Below are positions 23,473-34,472 of a stretch of DNA of 64,000 nt, in pieces. This stretch comes from Hysterangium stoloniferum (lineage: Eukaryota; Basidiomycota; Agaricomycetes; Hysterangiales; Hysterangiaceae), in assembly GCA_015178975.1 (NCBI GenBank), contig WHVD01000118.1, forward strand, positions 62,001 to 126,000, given 5' to 3'. The translations under genes were made by a program, and so were the position numbers. The notes beneath the pieces were generated by a model that searched no databases, was not told where the DNA came from, and saw only the letters and a program-made list of their open reading frames with translations. Positions within the stretch are counted from its first letter, which is position 1, and every line of letters starts with the position of its first letter.

Positions 23473-24454
23473 ATGACCATAGGTTCGGGGTCGAAACCCT
23501 TCCCGGTTTGGTTAACAGTCACTCCTATGTCAGTCCCGAGTGGACCAGCTAACGCGCAGGAACATCGTTGCATACTCGAGCAGAAGAGAAAGGTGTGTGA
23601 AGAGGAGGAGCAGAAGGAGAAGGAGGAGTTGGCGGCCATCGAGGCCGAGGAGAAGAAACAGGCGGCAGAAGAGGCCACGCGCATGCACTGGGATGCAGTG
23701 CTTGCAAAGAAACAGCAGCAGGAGGCCGATCAGACGCGAGAGGAGGCAGCAAAGAAGAAACGTGAGGGGAAGGTGAGTCAGCTCTGGTGTTTTGCAGACC
23801 TTACTGACTTATATATATTTTAGCGCAAGGCTGCGATGCCTTCGGAGTCCAATGATGAAGAGGAAGAGGAGGATGAGGAGGATGCACTGGGGCCGTCGAG
23901 CCCCAAGGTGGGTTCGGTTTACTAAATAAAAACTCTTCTAATAATTTTCCTATAGAAACAAAAGCAGGCCCAAGCCGGGGCCCAAAAATGACCCTAAGTG
24001 CAACAGGTGCATGAAACGGGGTCAAACTTGCCATCCTCGGGCCAATGGTCAGGGCCGCACTTGTCAAGAGTGCACCAATCAGAAGCTTGGATGCATCTTC
24101 CCAGGGGCCGATGGATCGTTCCAGGAGCGACAGGCCAATGCTCTGGAAGAGCAAAACTGCCTGATGTGGACTTATTTCTCGGAAACGACTTGGTTCCGAT
24201 TCGAGACTCTGCGACAACAAGGGCTCATGACTGAGCAGTTGCGGCTTTTGGGTGTCAGGCTGGAGAAGCAGACCAGCATTATCGAGTCTCTTGGGGGTCA
24301 GCTTGAGCAGTACTTGGAAGTCTTGAGTTGCGATGGAGTTGGGCACGAGATTGGGGTGTCGGAAAAAGTCAGTGGAGCGGTATCGGTGGCTGTCAGTGCA
24401 GGGGGAGGTTCAGAGGCCGGAAAGGAAGGAGAAGTTGTAGAGGAAGAAACTTAG
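23473..24454 (+). pseudogene. Antisense accessory gene of chromovirus B2 (coiled coil plus Zn2Cys6-type motif)
   Basis: The second copy of the gene at 19,253, with a single EEQKEK unit in place of the minisatellite. Segments in order: leader MTIGSGSKPFPVWLTVTP; coiled coil rich in Glu/Lys/Ala; likely intron 1 (donor GTGAGT near 23,774, acceptor TTTTAG near 23,823); an acidic Ser/Glu stretch; likely intron 2 (donor GTGGGT near 23,909, acceptor near 23,956); then CNRCMKRGQTC and CQECTNQKLGC, giving C-x2-C-x6-C-x11-C-x2-C-x6-C (about 24,001-24,099); a leucine-rich helix (LGVRLEKQTSIIESLGGQL); and an acidic C-terminus. The cysteine spacing fits the fungal Zn2Cys6 class, which binds DNA, but here it sits mid-protein. 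Broken. Role unknown. Confidence 0.62.
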
Positions 24455-24589
24455 ATAGTAAAAATATATTGGTTTTAAAACAAACAAATCATAGTGTGAA
24501 ATCATAAATGCATAGTCGGGAAAGGGTTGGAATACCGCATGATAGACTTATAAAGAATTTAGAGGACCAGGTTTGTTTAGATAGGCTTG

Positions 24590-26456
24590 GTGAAACCCTA
24601 AAACAATTTCCGAAGCATTACCGAGCTCTGTACCTAGGATCCATGAGGTTTCTTCATCTGTACCTTCATAGCCAGCCCATTTAACCAAATAAAGTAATGT
24701 GCATGACATCGGCGATTATCAATTTTTGAGTCTAGGATCTCTGATATCTCAAATTTGGGTTCTCCATCAATGATCATGGGTGGAGGTGGTGGTTGTATGT
24801 GATCTGGTATACTGTTAGCAACGCAAGGTTCTAACATAGATACATGAAATACCGGGTGCACTGCACGCATGTTGTCGGGGAGCCGAAACGTCCATGAAAG
24901 TGTGCCGGCTTGTGCTATAACTTCAAAAGGACATAAATATTTTTCAGAGAGCTTCTTAGAAGGTCTAGTAGTTTGGAAAAACTCGGCTTTAATGAATACT
25001 CAGTCTCTGATCTTGAAATCAGGAGGTGGAAGTTGATTCTTATCCACAGACCGTTGGTATCATTCTTGAGCCATTGTGATAGTTTTATGAAGTTCTTGAT
25101 GTAGCTCGTCAAGGTTTATAACAAAGTCTTGAGCACAGGTGGATGCGAGATCGCGTTCCAGGTGGATGCGAGATCGCGTTCCAGGTGGATGCGAGATCAT
25201 GTTCCAGGTGGATGCGAGATCGCGTTCCAGGTGGATGCGAGATCGTGTTCCGGGTGGATTGCGATATTGGGGTTGTAGCCTTTATTTGCGAAGAAAGGCG
25301 AAATGCCAGTAGTGGCATTCGATGCATTGTTATACATATGCGAATTCGGCTAGTGGTAGTAGTGATTTCCAATTGTCTTGTTGATAGTTGCAATAGACAC
25401 GGATGTATTGTTCCAAGGTTTGATTCATGTGTTCGGTTTGGCCATCACCTTCCGGGTGATAGCCCGAAGTGAAATGTAGCTTCATGTCTAGTGCTTTTCT
25501 GAGTGACCTAAAGAAGTGAGAGACAAACTCAGATCCGCGATCGGATGTGACATGCGATGGAATGCCATGCTTGGAAAATACATGGGTGATGAATAATTCA
25601 GCTAACTGTACAGATGTTATCGTGTCATATGTTGGAATGAAAATACTTTGTTTTGTGAGCTGATCCACAACAACTAGGATTGCTGTGTGACTTTCGGATG
25701 CCAGTAGGTGCTCGATGAAATCCATAGAAATTGAGTTCCAAGGTTTTTCCGGTATCGGTAATTGTTTGAGTAGGCCATATGGTTTGTGTCACTGTGATTT
25801 AGAGCGTAAACATGTAGTACAAGATTTACAATAGTGTTTAACAAAATCTCGGATGCCAGGCCATGTATATTCTCTTCTAATGAGTGAGAGGGTCTTATTG
25901 AGGCTGAAATGTCCCGAGATCGGGTGGTCGTGCTTATGTTGTAGGATTCACAGCTGAAGGGTGTCGGAATCCGGTACATAAATGTGATTGTCAAATCTAA
26001 TGAAACCTTGTGAGTCTAATGACCATCGGGGTTGATCGGGGTCGGATGGGTTATCGAGGTGTGCTTTGGTGGTGACTGGGTCTAATGGAATTGCCGATAG
26101 TATGTCTTGATGTAACTTTTTGGTATCCATAAGGATAACACTTCGCAAGACTGGATGAATGTGGTAAGTGGCTCGGATAGACGTGGACAGTTGTTCCGAT
26201 GAAAACATAGGCTTGAAATTATGCAGATTAACTGTGGCGTAGTTGCGACTCCCCTCTTTAGGATAGACGTCCCATTGTCTAGTCATAGCGTCAGGGTTTC
26301 CACCAAGGCGGCTGGGACAGAAGCGAATTACCATGTTGAAAGCAGAAAGGTATTCAGACCATCGAGCTTGTCGATGGGTGAGAAGTTTTGTGGTTGAAAA
26401 GTAAACTAAATTTTTGTGGTCTGTAATGACATCTACCGGGTGGGCCGATCCTTCCA
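24590..26456 (-). pseudogene. Integrase and chromodomain region of B2
   Basis: On the minus strand an integrase core (MDFIEHLLASESHTAI, GYHPEGDGQTEHMNQ) lies within 25,330-25,725. HHCC-side sequence is upstream (about 25,674-26,457), and a chromodomain-containing end with the PPPPPMIID linker lies at about 24,600-24,870. It is parallel to the better-preserved B1 end. Decayed. Confidence 0.85.
25141..25260 (+). repeat. 23-bp tandem repeat, five units
   Basis: GGATGCGAGATCGCGTTCCAGGT-type units recur at 25,141, 25,164, 25,187 and onward to about 25,257. B1 has a single unit at the matching place (near 21,370-21,400). Confidence 0.9.
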
Positions 26457-27767
26457 AATAATGTCACCATGTCTTGAAAGCTTCAAATATTGCGAGTAGT
26501 TCCTTATCGTGAACATCATAGTTGAGTTCGGGCACCGAAAATGTGCGAGACAGAAAAGCTACTGGGTGTACTTCACCATCGGTGTCCAGAATGGACAATA
26601 TCGCAGCAATTGCATAGTCCGAGGCATCAGTTTCCACGATGAGTTGAACGTCGGGCTTCCAGTGTGACAAAATAGGGGCAGATGTAAATGCACTTTTCAA
26701 TTCCTGGAATGCCAATTGGCATTCTTCGAAAAAATTCCATGGGGCATCTTTACGAGTAAGACAAGTGAGTGGAATGGTAATTTTTGAGTAGTTGTGAATG
26801 AAACGACGATAAAAATTGGCAAAGCCTAAAAAGGAGTGAATATCCTTAACCTTCCAGGGTTCCGGCCAATCTTGGATGACTTAAATTTTAGTGTCGTCCA
26901 TGCAGAGACCATCAGGTCCCATCATAAAACCTAAATATTCAACTGTGTTGACATCAAAGGAACATTTTTTACCATTCACAAAAAGACCATGTTTTCGGAG
27001 TCTTCGGAGGACTTCATGAACGTGTTCATCATGAAGTGTAGGATCTTTGGAGAATATGAGGATATCGTCTAAGTACACAATGACGTAGACGTCGAGGAGG
27101 TCGGAAAGACATCGTTGATAAAACATTGAAAAACCGATGGAGCGTTGGTGAGGCCAAAAGGCATCACTAACCATTCAAAGGAGCCATAGCGAGTGCAAAA
27201 AGCCATTTTCCATTCGTCACCTTCAGCAATCTGAACCAAATGATAGGCATGTTTGAGGTCTATCTTTGTATAAATTCGGGCCTTCTGAGGCGCATCAAGT
27301 AAATCGGAGATTAGTGGTAACGGGTACTTATCTTTTCGAGTGATCGCATTTAGTCCTCGAAAGTCAACACAAAGCCGAAGGGAACCATCTTTTTTCCAAA
27401 TGAACAGGACAGGGGCTCCATAAGGAGATTTTGAAGGTCGGATAAAACCTATAGCCAGATGTTCGTCCAAGAAATCTTGGATAGCCAATAGTTCAGACTG
27501 CAAGAGAGGATAAACTGGGCCTAGGGGCGGATGTGAACCATCTTCAATATCAATTTTCACATTGTAAGGCCTGTGAGGGGCGAGTCGATCGGCTTTTTGT
27601 TTACTGAAGACATCTGCAAATTCATGGTATTTTTCGGGAACACCTTCCAAATCTGCGATCAGTTCAACCACTGGGGATGCAAAGCGACCGGTGACTTCGT
27701 CAACTTTAAGAATGACTGTAAATGCTCGGGAGCCATCCAACTTGATGGCTCTCATAAAAGCTGCAGC
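26457..27767 (-). pseudogene. Reverse transcriptase and RNase H region of B2
   Basis: Minus-strand translation shows [61 protein letters not shown] and [13 protein letters not shown] with the YLDD catalytic pair (near 27,070). RNase H follows with VETDASDYAIAA (near 26,600). These are the standard Ty3/Gypsy motifs of the marY1/Tf1-like chromovirus branch. The region stops at the inserted solo LTR A. Decayed. Confidence 0.92.
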
Positions 27768-28585
27768 TGTTAGGATACGTACACAGGGCAGGTTTCCAGA
27801 GAAACCCACGGGATATCCGGTAGGACTTGGCTTCAGCTTATAGGCTGCACCCTCGCTAGATCGTGTTGTCCAATTTCGAACAGGCGGACGGGAATCCTGG
27901 GGAGTCCGGGCGAGGTTCGTGGGTCGTAGGTCGTAGGTCGGAGATCGTGGGTCATGAGTCGAGATGGTTGAGAGAGATAGATGCGCCGGAGCCTGTGGGC
28001 TCCGACTAGTGAAAGCGATGTGAATCAAGCAAGGGTTTAGAGCAGAAAATGTTATTAGATTACTGGGGGGAATCTAAGCTAATTTTCTGACTGGATTGTA
28101 TGTACAACATCTGCCAGTTTATATAGACCATGGAGTGCATGACATACCAAATCAGTAATGATGAAACCAAACTAACAAAACATAAAACGGGAATAGTAAA
28201 CACCAGGTTTGGTGTTAGGAATGGGACAGAATGGAGTGGAGTCCGAATCGTGACAAAGCATAACCCATAACGGGAAACAGAGCGGGAGCGGAGTCCTAAA
28301 TCGTGACAGGTCATTTGACTAAAACAGGAATGGGGCTCGATTAGAGTGGTGACGGGATCCTAAGCGGGGTCCGGTGACTGATGCGTGGGACAAAGACGGA
28401 CATAGACAGAGTCGGAGTCTGAGGGAAGTCCGGTGACTGATATGTGTCGTAATGAGGTCAAACGTAACAAGTCTTGACATACGGAGTCCAGGCGGGAAAT
28501 CCTATAAACAGACAATTGGTGCTTGTAGCACGTGGGGGCATACAGGTTAGTGCCCAGAGTCCAGCGGGATTGTCCGGTCATAACA
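27768..28585 (-). repeat. Solo LTR of family A inside B2
   Basis: 818 bp running from TGTTAGGATACG to CATAACA on the plus strand. The flanks GCAGC (27,763-27,767) and GCGGC (28,586-28,590) are a duplication with one mismatch. The uninterrupted sequence is seen in B1 near 32,570 (AAAGCTGTGGTGTTTATT). It is among the youngest layers of the nest. Confidence 0.92.
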
Positions 28586-29136
28586 GCGGCGTTTATTAGA
28601 GAGACGGGCAGCGGAGAGCTCGGATTTGCCATGGGGGCCACAGGTGCTGTAGAGGCCATATTTGCCAAAACAGGCGGAAATGGACCAGTCGTATCGGGTG
28701 CCGACGGGGTTCGGAAATGGATACTGCCCAATACCCAATCAATCAATGGATTGTAGCGGGTGAGCCAGTTATGTCCTAGAAGCACGGAGCAACTCGGGTC
28801 CAACTGTGTTACAAAAAATGTAACTGTCTGAAAGGTTCCACACGGGAACTGAAGTCGGAGTTCGCAGGCTTGCGAGATTACGGAGTTTGAGGTACCATCA
28901 AAGAGTTGGAGCGGAATCGGGTCTATTGCATAGGTTTTTAACTGATTTTTTCGGGAAAAACTTGTATCTATAAAACAATGGGTTAAACCTGAATCTATGA
29001 GAGCTCGAAAAGTAAGACTCCCGAGAGGTTCCGAAGTAAGATTTATGAACAAGGAATTAGGATCATACAAGGTGGATGCGTTAAGGTGACAATTTTCTGG
29101 TGTGCAAGGAGATTCAACGCAACTCTCCAACCACAT
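28586..29136 (-). pseudogene. Protease region of B2
   Basis: On the minus strand FRALIDSGLTHCFID carries a D-S-G aspartic-protease active site (near 28,990). SVLLGHNWLTRYNPLIDW follows (near 28,760), the usual second half of a Ty3/Gypsy protease. Part of a broken element. Confidence 0.82.
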
Positions 29137-29149
29137 GGAATCCAGAGAA

Positions 29150-30453
29150 TTGCTTAATCTTTTTTCGACTCGGCAGCCAGCTTAGCCGGTTGGGAGGTCG
29201 TGGCCATATTGGCCGATCAGGCTTTTGTGGCCTTCGGGCATGCAGCGATGTGGTGTCTGGGATCTGCACACAACAAACAAAGGTTGTTGTCCATTCAGCG
29301 TTGCTTTTCCTGTGGTAGGAGTTTGCCATCGGAGCTGAGTTTGCCAGTTAAGTTGGGTTTGTCTTTATCTTGAGACTTATTCGACTGTTTGCCCTTGCCT
29401 TTTTTTGTCGTTAGACCCTTTGTTTTCGGACTTCTTATCGGAGGTCGAGTTGCCACTGTTGTTGGTGTTTTGATTACCAGACTTGTTGGCATTCTTATTG
29501 TCTGACGATTTCTTGTCCGAGGGGTTTTCACGACTAATTTCTGAACATCATTCCCAGTATCAGGTGTCTGCATTTTGGGCTTTCAGATGCATGAGAGGGA
29601 GGGTCTTTGGTTTGCCAGTCTCTCCTTTGGAAACTTCATCTTTGAGGCAAGATGGAAGGCCAGAGTAAAACTGGTAGCGGAGGGCCGAATCACCCCAGTC
29701 GCAATGCACAATGAGGTTGTTGAACTGGACGATGTAATCGGTGATGCACTGGGTGTCTTTCAGTTTGAGATTAGAAAGTGCGGTTTCAGCATCGCTGGTT
29801 TGGTTGTAAGGACCGAAGTTGGTTTCGAGTTCCTCAACAAAGGCATCCCAATCGTGAAGCCAATCGGGGTCTTCGGAGGTGAGGCCAGAGAATGCGGGTT
29901 CAAACCAGGCTGCTGTGGAATCCTTAAGGTAAGAGAGTGCGAAGTTTACCTTTCGGTCATCCGTTGCGAATGCAGCCAGGCGGTCCTGAAAGTTGAATCG
30001 ACATTGCATAAGAAATGTCGGCAATTTCTTCAGGTTTGAGACAGTGAATGGTTTGGGTTTGTTAACTCGGGTTTGCCCAGGTTCCTTTTCCTTGATAGTG
30101 CTTCTAAGGAATTCATTAAGGGATCCTAGGGTACCTGAGAACAATTCCCATGTCTCTTCAGGGTTGAGAGCCAGTTTCTTTTTCACAGACTTCTTGGAAC
30201 CACTAGCCTGAGGTTGGTCACCATCCTCAGGTTCATGTTCCAGAGCTGGTTGATTGTTAATCTCTTCAGTTGCTTTGGGTTTGGTTGCTTCAGTTACTTC
30301 TTCAGCATCACCGGTAATCTCCACAAAGCGAGATTCTTCGGAGGTTTCTAGTAGTGGGGTTTTCTGAGTAGCTCGGGCTGTATACAGGAAAGGAGACTTG
30401 AGAGTCGAAGATTCTGCTTTGCCACTTGGCTTGGTATTTTTTCTCGGAGGCAT
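29150..30453 (-). pseudogene. gag region of B2
   Basis: The frame 30,453-29,560 starts MPPRKNTKPSGKAES and contains a retrotransposon gag core (FLMQCRFNFQDRLAAF, FALSYLKDSTAAWFEP, LHDWDAFVEELETNFG). A Lys/Ser/Asn-rich stretch follows, then a knuckle segment around 29,240-29,290. In B1 the same knuckle reads CLLCTDPGHRVAAC. gag packages the element RNA in virus-like particles. Confidence 0.85.
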
Positions 30454-30478
30454 GGTTAAATGGAAAATGCAAGTGTGA

Positions 30479-30491
30479 AATCAGAATATAC
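30479..30491 (-). promoter_or_regulatory. Primer-binding site of B2, complementary to its own LTR
   Basis: Two bases after the 5' LTR end, the minus strand reads ATATTCTGATT (30,489 down to 30,479). This is the exact complement of AATCAGAATAT within the LTR (minus strand, 30,794 down to 30,784). It does not begin TGG, so it is not the usual tRNA-primed site. The same site occurs in B1 at 34,460-34,470. Confidence 0.65.
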
Positions 30492-31228
30492 TGTTAAGAA
30501 CTGAAAACTGACTAATGTCAGTGGCCGACAGGGACCGATCGGAAGGACTTGGCTTCAGCTTATGTGCTGCGCCCTCGCAAATATCCGTAGGGTGTCCTTA
30601 AATTTCGGACAGGCGAAGACTAATCCTAAAGAGTTCCTTTCGGCAAGACACCGATAGGGACCGAAGGACAAGTCGAGTGTCGGGCCAAGGGGTCGGGGCT
30701 GGGAGTGGACGAGTGCACGTGCAGGCGGATGAGGGGATTCTTAGTAGGAGACTGCTACAGACGTATGAGGGTATTCTGAGTCAATATTCTGATTGCCTAG
30801 TAACTACAACTATAGCGGGTTCATATACAAGTAACAGGCATCTAGAAAATACTAATGGGGAGAAGGGCAGAAAACGGTATCAACAATAAGCTTGACTAGG
30901 AATGGGAAGTTTATGATTAGTTCAGAGGCCGATGATAACCGAGAGCGGAATTATGATAAAAGGAAATAGTTCGAGGACTACAAATATAGATAGACATATG
31001 TGAAACATAGGATAGAACGGATCAACATAATAAAAGGGATGTATCAAAAGTTTAACCAGACAATACGAGTATGTGTGATGTGGGCGTAAATGGAGTTTGA
31101 TCATCGTGAAAGCATACGTCAGCTTCGGGGGCCGATGGTTTCCGATGTGGTGACTTGAATAGTAACTTGAATCGTTGATAAGTGGCGATAACCTCGGGGA
31201 CCGATAGGGTTGTGACACAGTTGCAACA
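30492..31228 (-). repeat. 5' LTR of B2
   Basis: 737 bp, from TGTTAAGAACTG to TTGCAACA on the plus strand. A TATA-like box (TATATGAA on the minus strand, near 30,825-30,832) lies about 30-40 bp before the predicted transcript start at about 30,794. Confidence 0.93.
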
Positions 31229-34200
31229 GGTAACAACATCGATCGGGTGAGCCGATCCCTCCAAATAATGTCGCCATGTTTTGAAAGCTTTGAAGATCAC
31301 AAGTAGTTCTTTATCATGAACATCATAGTTGAGTTCGGGTGCCAAAAATGTGTGAGACAAAAAGGCTACTGGGTGTACTTCACCATTGGTGTCCAAAATG
31401 GACAATATCGCAGCAAGTGTATAATCCGAGGTGTCAGTTTCCACAATGAGTTGAACGTTGGGCTTCCAGTGTGACAAAATAGGAGCAGTTGTAAATGCAC
31501 TTTTCAATTCTTGGAATGCTGTTCAGCATTCCTCAGAGAAATTCCACAGGGCATCTTTACAAGTAAGATGAGTGAGCGGAACGGTAATTTTTGAGTAGTT
31601 GTGAATGAAACGACGATAAAAATTGGCAAAGCCTAAAAAGGACTGAATATCTTTAACCTTTCGGGGTTCCAGCGAATCTTGAATGACTTGAATTTTTGAG
31701 TCGTCCATGTGGAGACCGTCAGGTCCCATCATGAAACCTAAGTATTCAACCGTATCGACATCAAAAGAACATTTTTTACCATTCGCAAAAAGACCATGTT
31801 TTCAGAGTCTTCGGAGAACTTCGCGAACGTGTTCATCATGAAGTGTAGGGTCTTCGGAGAATATGAGAATGTCATCTAAGTACACAATGATGAAGACATA
31901 GAGGAGGTCAGAAAAGACATCATTGATAAAATGTTGAAAGACTGACGGAGTGTTGGTGAGGTTGAAGGGCATCACTAACCATTCGAAGGAGCCGTAGTGA
32001 GTGTGAAAAGCCATTTTCCATTCATCGCCCTTGGCGATCCGAACTAAATGATAGGCGTGCTTGAGGTCTATCTTTGTATAGATTTGGGCCTTCTGAGGGG
32101 CATCGAGTAAATCAGAGATTAGTGGTAATGGGTACTTATCTTTTCAAGTGATCGTGTTTAATCCTCGAAAGTCAACGCAAAGCCGAAGGGAACCATCTTT
32201 TTTCCGAACGAATAGGACAGGGGCTCCATACGGAGACTTTGAGGGTCAGATAAATCCTATAGCCAAATGTTCATCCAAGAAATCTCGGATAGCTGATAGC
32301 TCGGACTGCGAGAGCGGATAACTGGGCCTAGGGGCAGATGTGAACCATCTTCAATATCAATTTTCAAATCATAAGGCCTGTGAGGGGCAAATTGATCAGC
32401 TTTTTGTTTACTGAAGACATCTGCAAATTCATGGTATTTTTTGGGAACACCTTCCAAATCTGCAATCAGTTCGGTCACCAGAGATGCAAAGCAACTGGTG
32501 ACTTCGTCAACTTTAAGATTGACTGTAAATGCTCAGGAGCCATCCAACTTGATGGCTCTCATAAAAGCTGTGGTGTTTATTAGAGAGACGGGCGGCAGAG
32601 AGCTCGGATTTGCCACAGGGGCTGGAGGTGCTGTAGAGGCCATATTTTCTGAAACAGGTGGAAATGGACCAGTTGTATCGGGTGCCGACGGGGCTCAGAA
32701 ATGGATACAGCCCAATACCCAATCAATCAACAGATTGTAGTGGGTGAGCCAGTTGTGTCCTAGAACCACAGATCCAACTGTGTTACAAAAAATGTAACTG
32801 TCTGAAAGGTTCCGCACAGAAACCAAAGTCGGAATTCGCAGGCTTGCGAGATTACAGAGTTTGAGGTACCATCGAAGAGTCGGAGCGGAATCGGTTCTAT
32901 TGCATAGGTTTTTAACTGATTGTTTAGGGAAAAACTTGTATCTATAAAACAATGGGTTGAACCTGAATCTATGAGAGGTCGAAAAGTGAGACTCCCAAGG
33001 GGTTCAGAAGTAAGATTTATAAACAAAGAATTAGGATCATACAGGGCAGATGCGTTAAGATGACAATTTTCCAGTGTGCAGGGAGATTCAATGCAACTCT
33101 CCAACCACACGGAATCCAGAGAGTTGCTTAATCTTTTTTTGACTGAGCAGCCAGCTTAGCCGGTTGTGAAGTTGTGGCCGTATTGGCCAATCGGGCTTTT
33201 GTGGCCTTCAGGCATGCGGCAACTCGGTGTCCAGGATCTGTGCACAACAAGCAAAGGTTGTTGTCCATTCGATGTTGCTTTTCCTGTGGTAGGAGTTTGC
33301 CGTCAGAGCCAAGTTTGCCAGTTAAGTCGGGTTTGTCTTTGTCTTGAGACTTATTTGACTGTTTGCCCTTGCCTTTCTTGTCGTTAGGACCCTTGTTTTC
33401 AGACTTTTTATCAGAGTTCGAGTTGCTACTATTGTTGGTGTTTTGATTACCAGACTTGTTGGCATTCCTATTGTCTGATGATTTTTTGTCCGATGGGTTT
33501 TCACGACTAATTTCCAAACGTCGTTCCCAGTATCAGGTGTCCGCATTTTGGGCCTTTAGACGCATGAGGGGGAGAGTCTTTGATTGGCTGGTCTGTCCTT
33601 TGGAAACTTCATCTTTGAGGCGAGATGGGAGGCCAGAATAAAACTGGTAATGGAGGGCCGAATCGCCCCAGTCGCAACACGCAGCGAGGTTGTTGAACTG
33701 GACAATGTAATTGGTGATGCGCTGGGTGTCTTTCATTTTGAGATTAGAGAGTGTGGTTTTGGCATCGCCAGTTTGGTCGTAGGGACCGAAGTTTGTTTTG
33801 AGTTCCTCAACAAAGGTATCCCAATCGTGAAGCCAATCGGGATCTTCGGAGGTGAGGCCAGAGAATGTGGGTTCAAACCAGGCTGCTGCAGAGTCCTTAA
33901 GGTAAGAGAGTGCAAAATTTACCTTTTGGTCATCTGTTGCGAATGCAGCCGGGCAGTCCCAAAAGTTGAATCGACATTGCATAAGAAATGTCAGCAATTT
34001 CTTCAGGTTTGAGCCGGTAAATGGTTCGGGTTTGTTGACTCGGGTTTTCCCAGGTTCTTTTTCCTTGGTATTGTTTCTAAGGAATTCATTAAGGGATCCT
34101 AGGGTACCTGAGAACAATTCCCATATCTTGTCAGGGTCAAGAGCCAGTTTTTGTTTTGCGGATTTGTTAGAACCACTGGCCTGAGGTACAGGTTGGTCAC

Positions 34201-34434
34201 TATCCTCAGGTTCAGGTTCCAGAGCTGATTTATTGTTATCCCTTCAGGTGCTTCAGGTTTGGTTGCTTCAGTAACTTCTTCAGCATCGCTGGTAATTTCC
34301 ACAAAGTGGGATTCTTTGGAGGTTCCTGGTTGCGGGGCTCTCTCAGTAGCTCAGACTGTATACAGGAAAGGAGACTTGAGATTGGAAGATTCTGCTTCGC
34401 CACTTGGCTTGGCATCTTTTTTTCTCGGAGGCAT
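31229..34434 (-). pseudogene. gag, protease and RT/RNase H half of B1
   Basis: The upper half of B1, separated from its integrase half by B2. On the minus strand are: gag (34,434 to about 33,530, with FLMQCRFNFWDCPAAF), the knuckle CLLCTDPGHRVAAC (near 33,250), protease (FRPLIDSGSTHCFID, about 32,760-33,110), reverse transcriptase ([14 protein letters not shown] near 31,880) and RNase H (VETDTSDYTLAA near 31,430). The order equals B2. Decayed, with several interruptions. Confidence 0.88.
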
Positions 34435-34472
34435 GATTTAATGGAAAATGCGAGTGTGAAATCAGAATATAC

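Larger units (their letters stand above)
22564..31228 (-). mobile_element. Chromovirus B2 (family B), complete outline, inserted in B1
   Basis: LTRs lie at 30,492-31,228 (5') and 22,564-23,299 (3'), with a perfect 5-bp duplication GGTAA at 22,559-22,563 and 31,229-31,233. The order on the minus strand is gag, CCHC knuckle, protease, reverse transcriptase (YLDD), RNase H, integrase, chromodomain, antisense accessory gene, purine tract, 3' LTR. A solo LTR A (27,768-28,585) sits between protease and reverse transcriptase. Total 8.67 kb, about 7.8 kb without that insert. The outline is whole but the coding parts have several interruptions. LTR divergence of a few percent, mostly transitions, suggests moderate age; it is younger than B1. 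Confidence 0.95.

Noticed and set aside
25143-25472. Plus-strand repeat protein with RDRVPGGCEIA units
   Set aside because: It is antisense to the B2 integrase region and created by the 23-bp tandem repeat.
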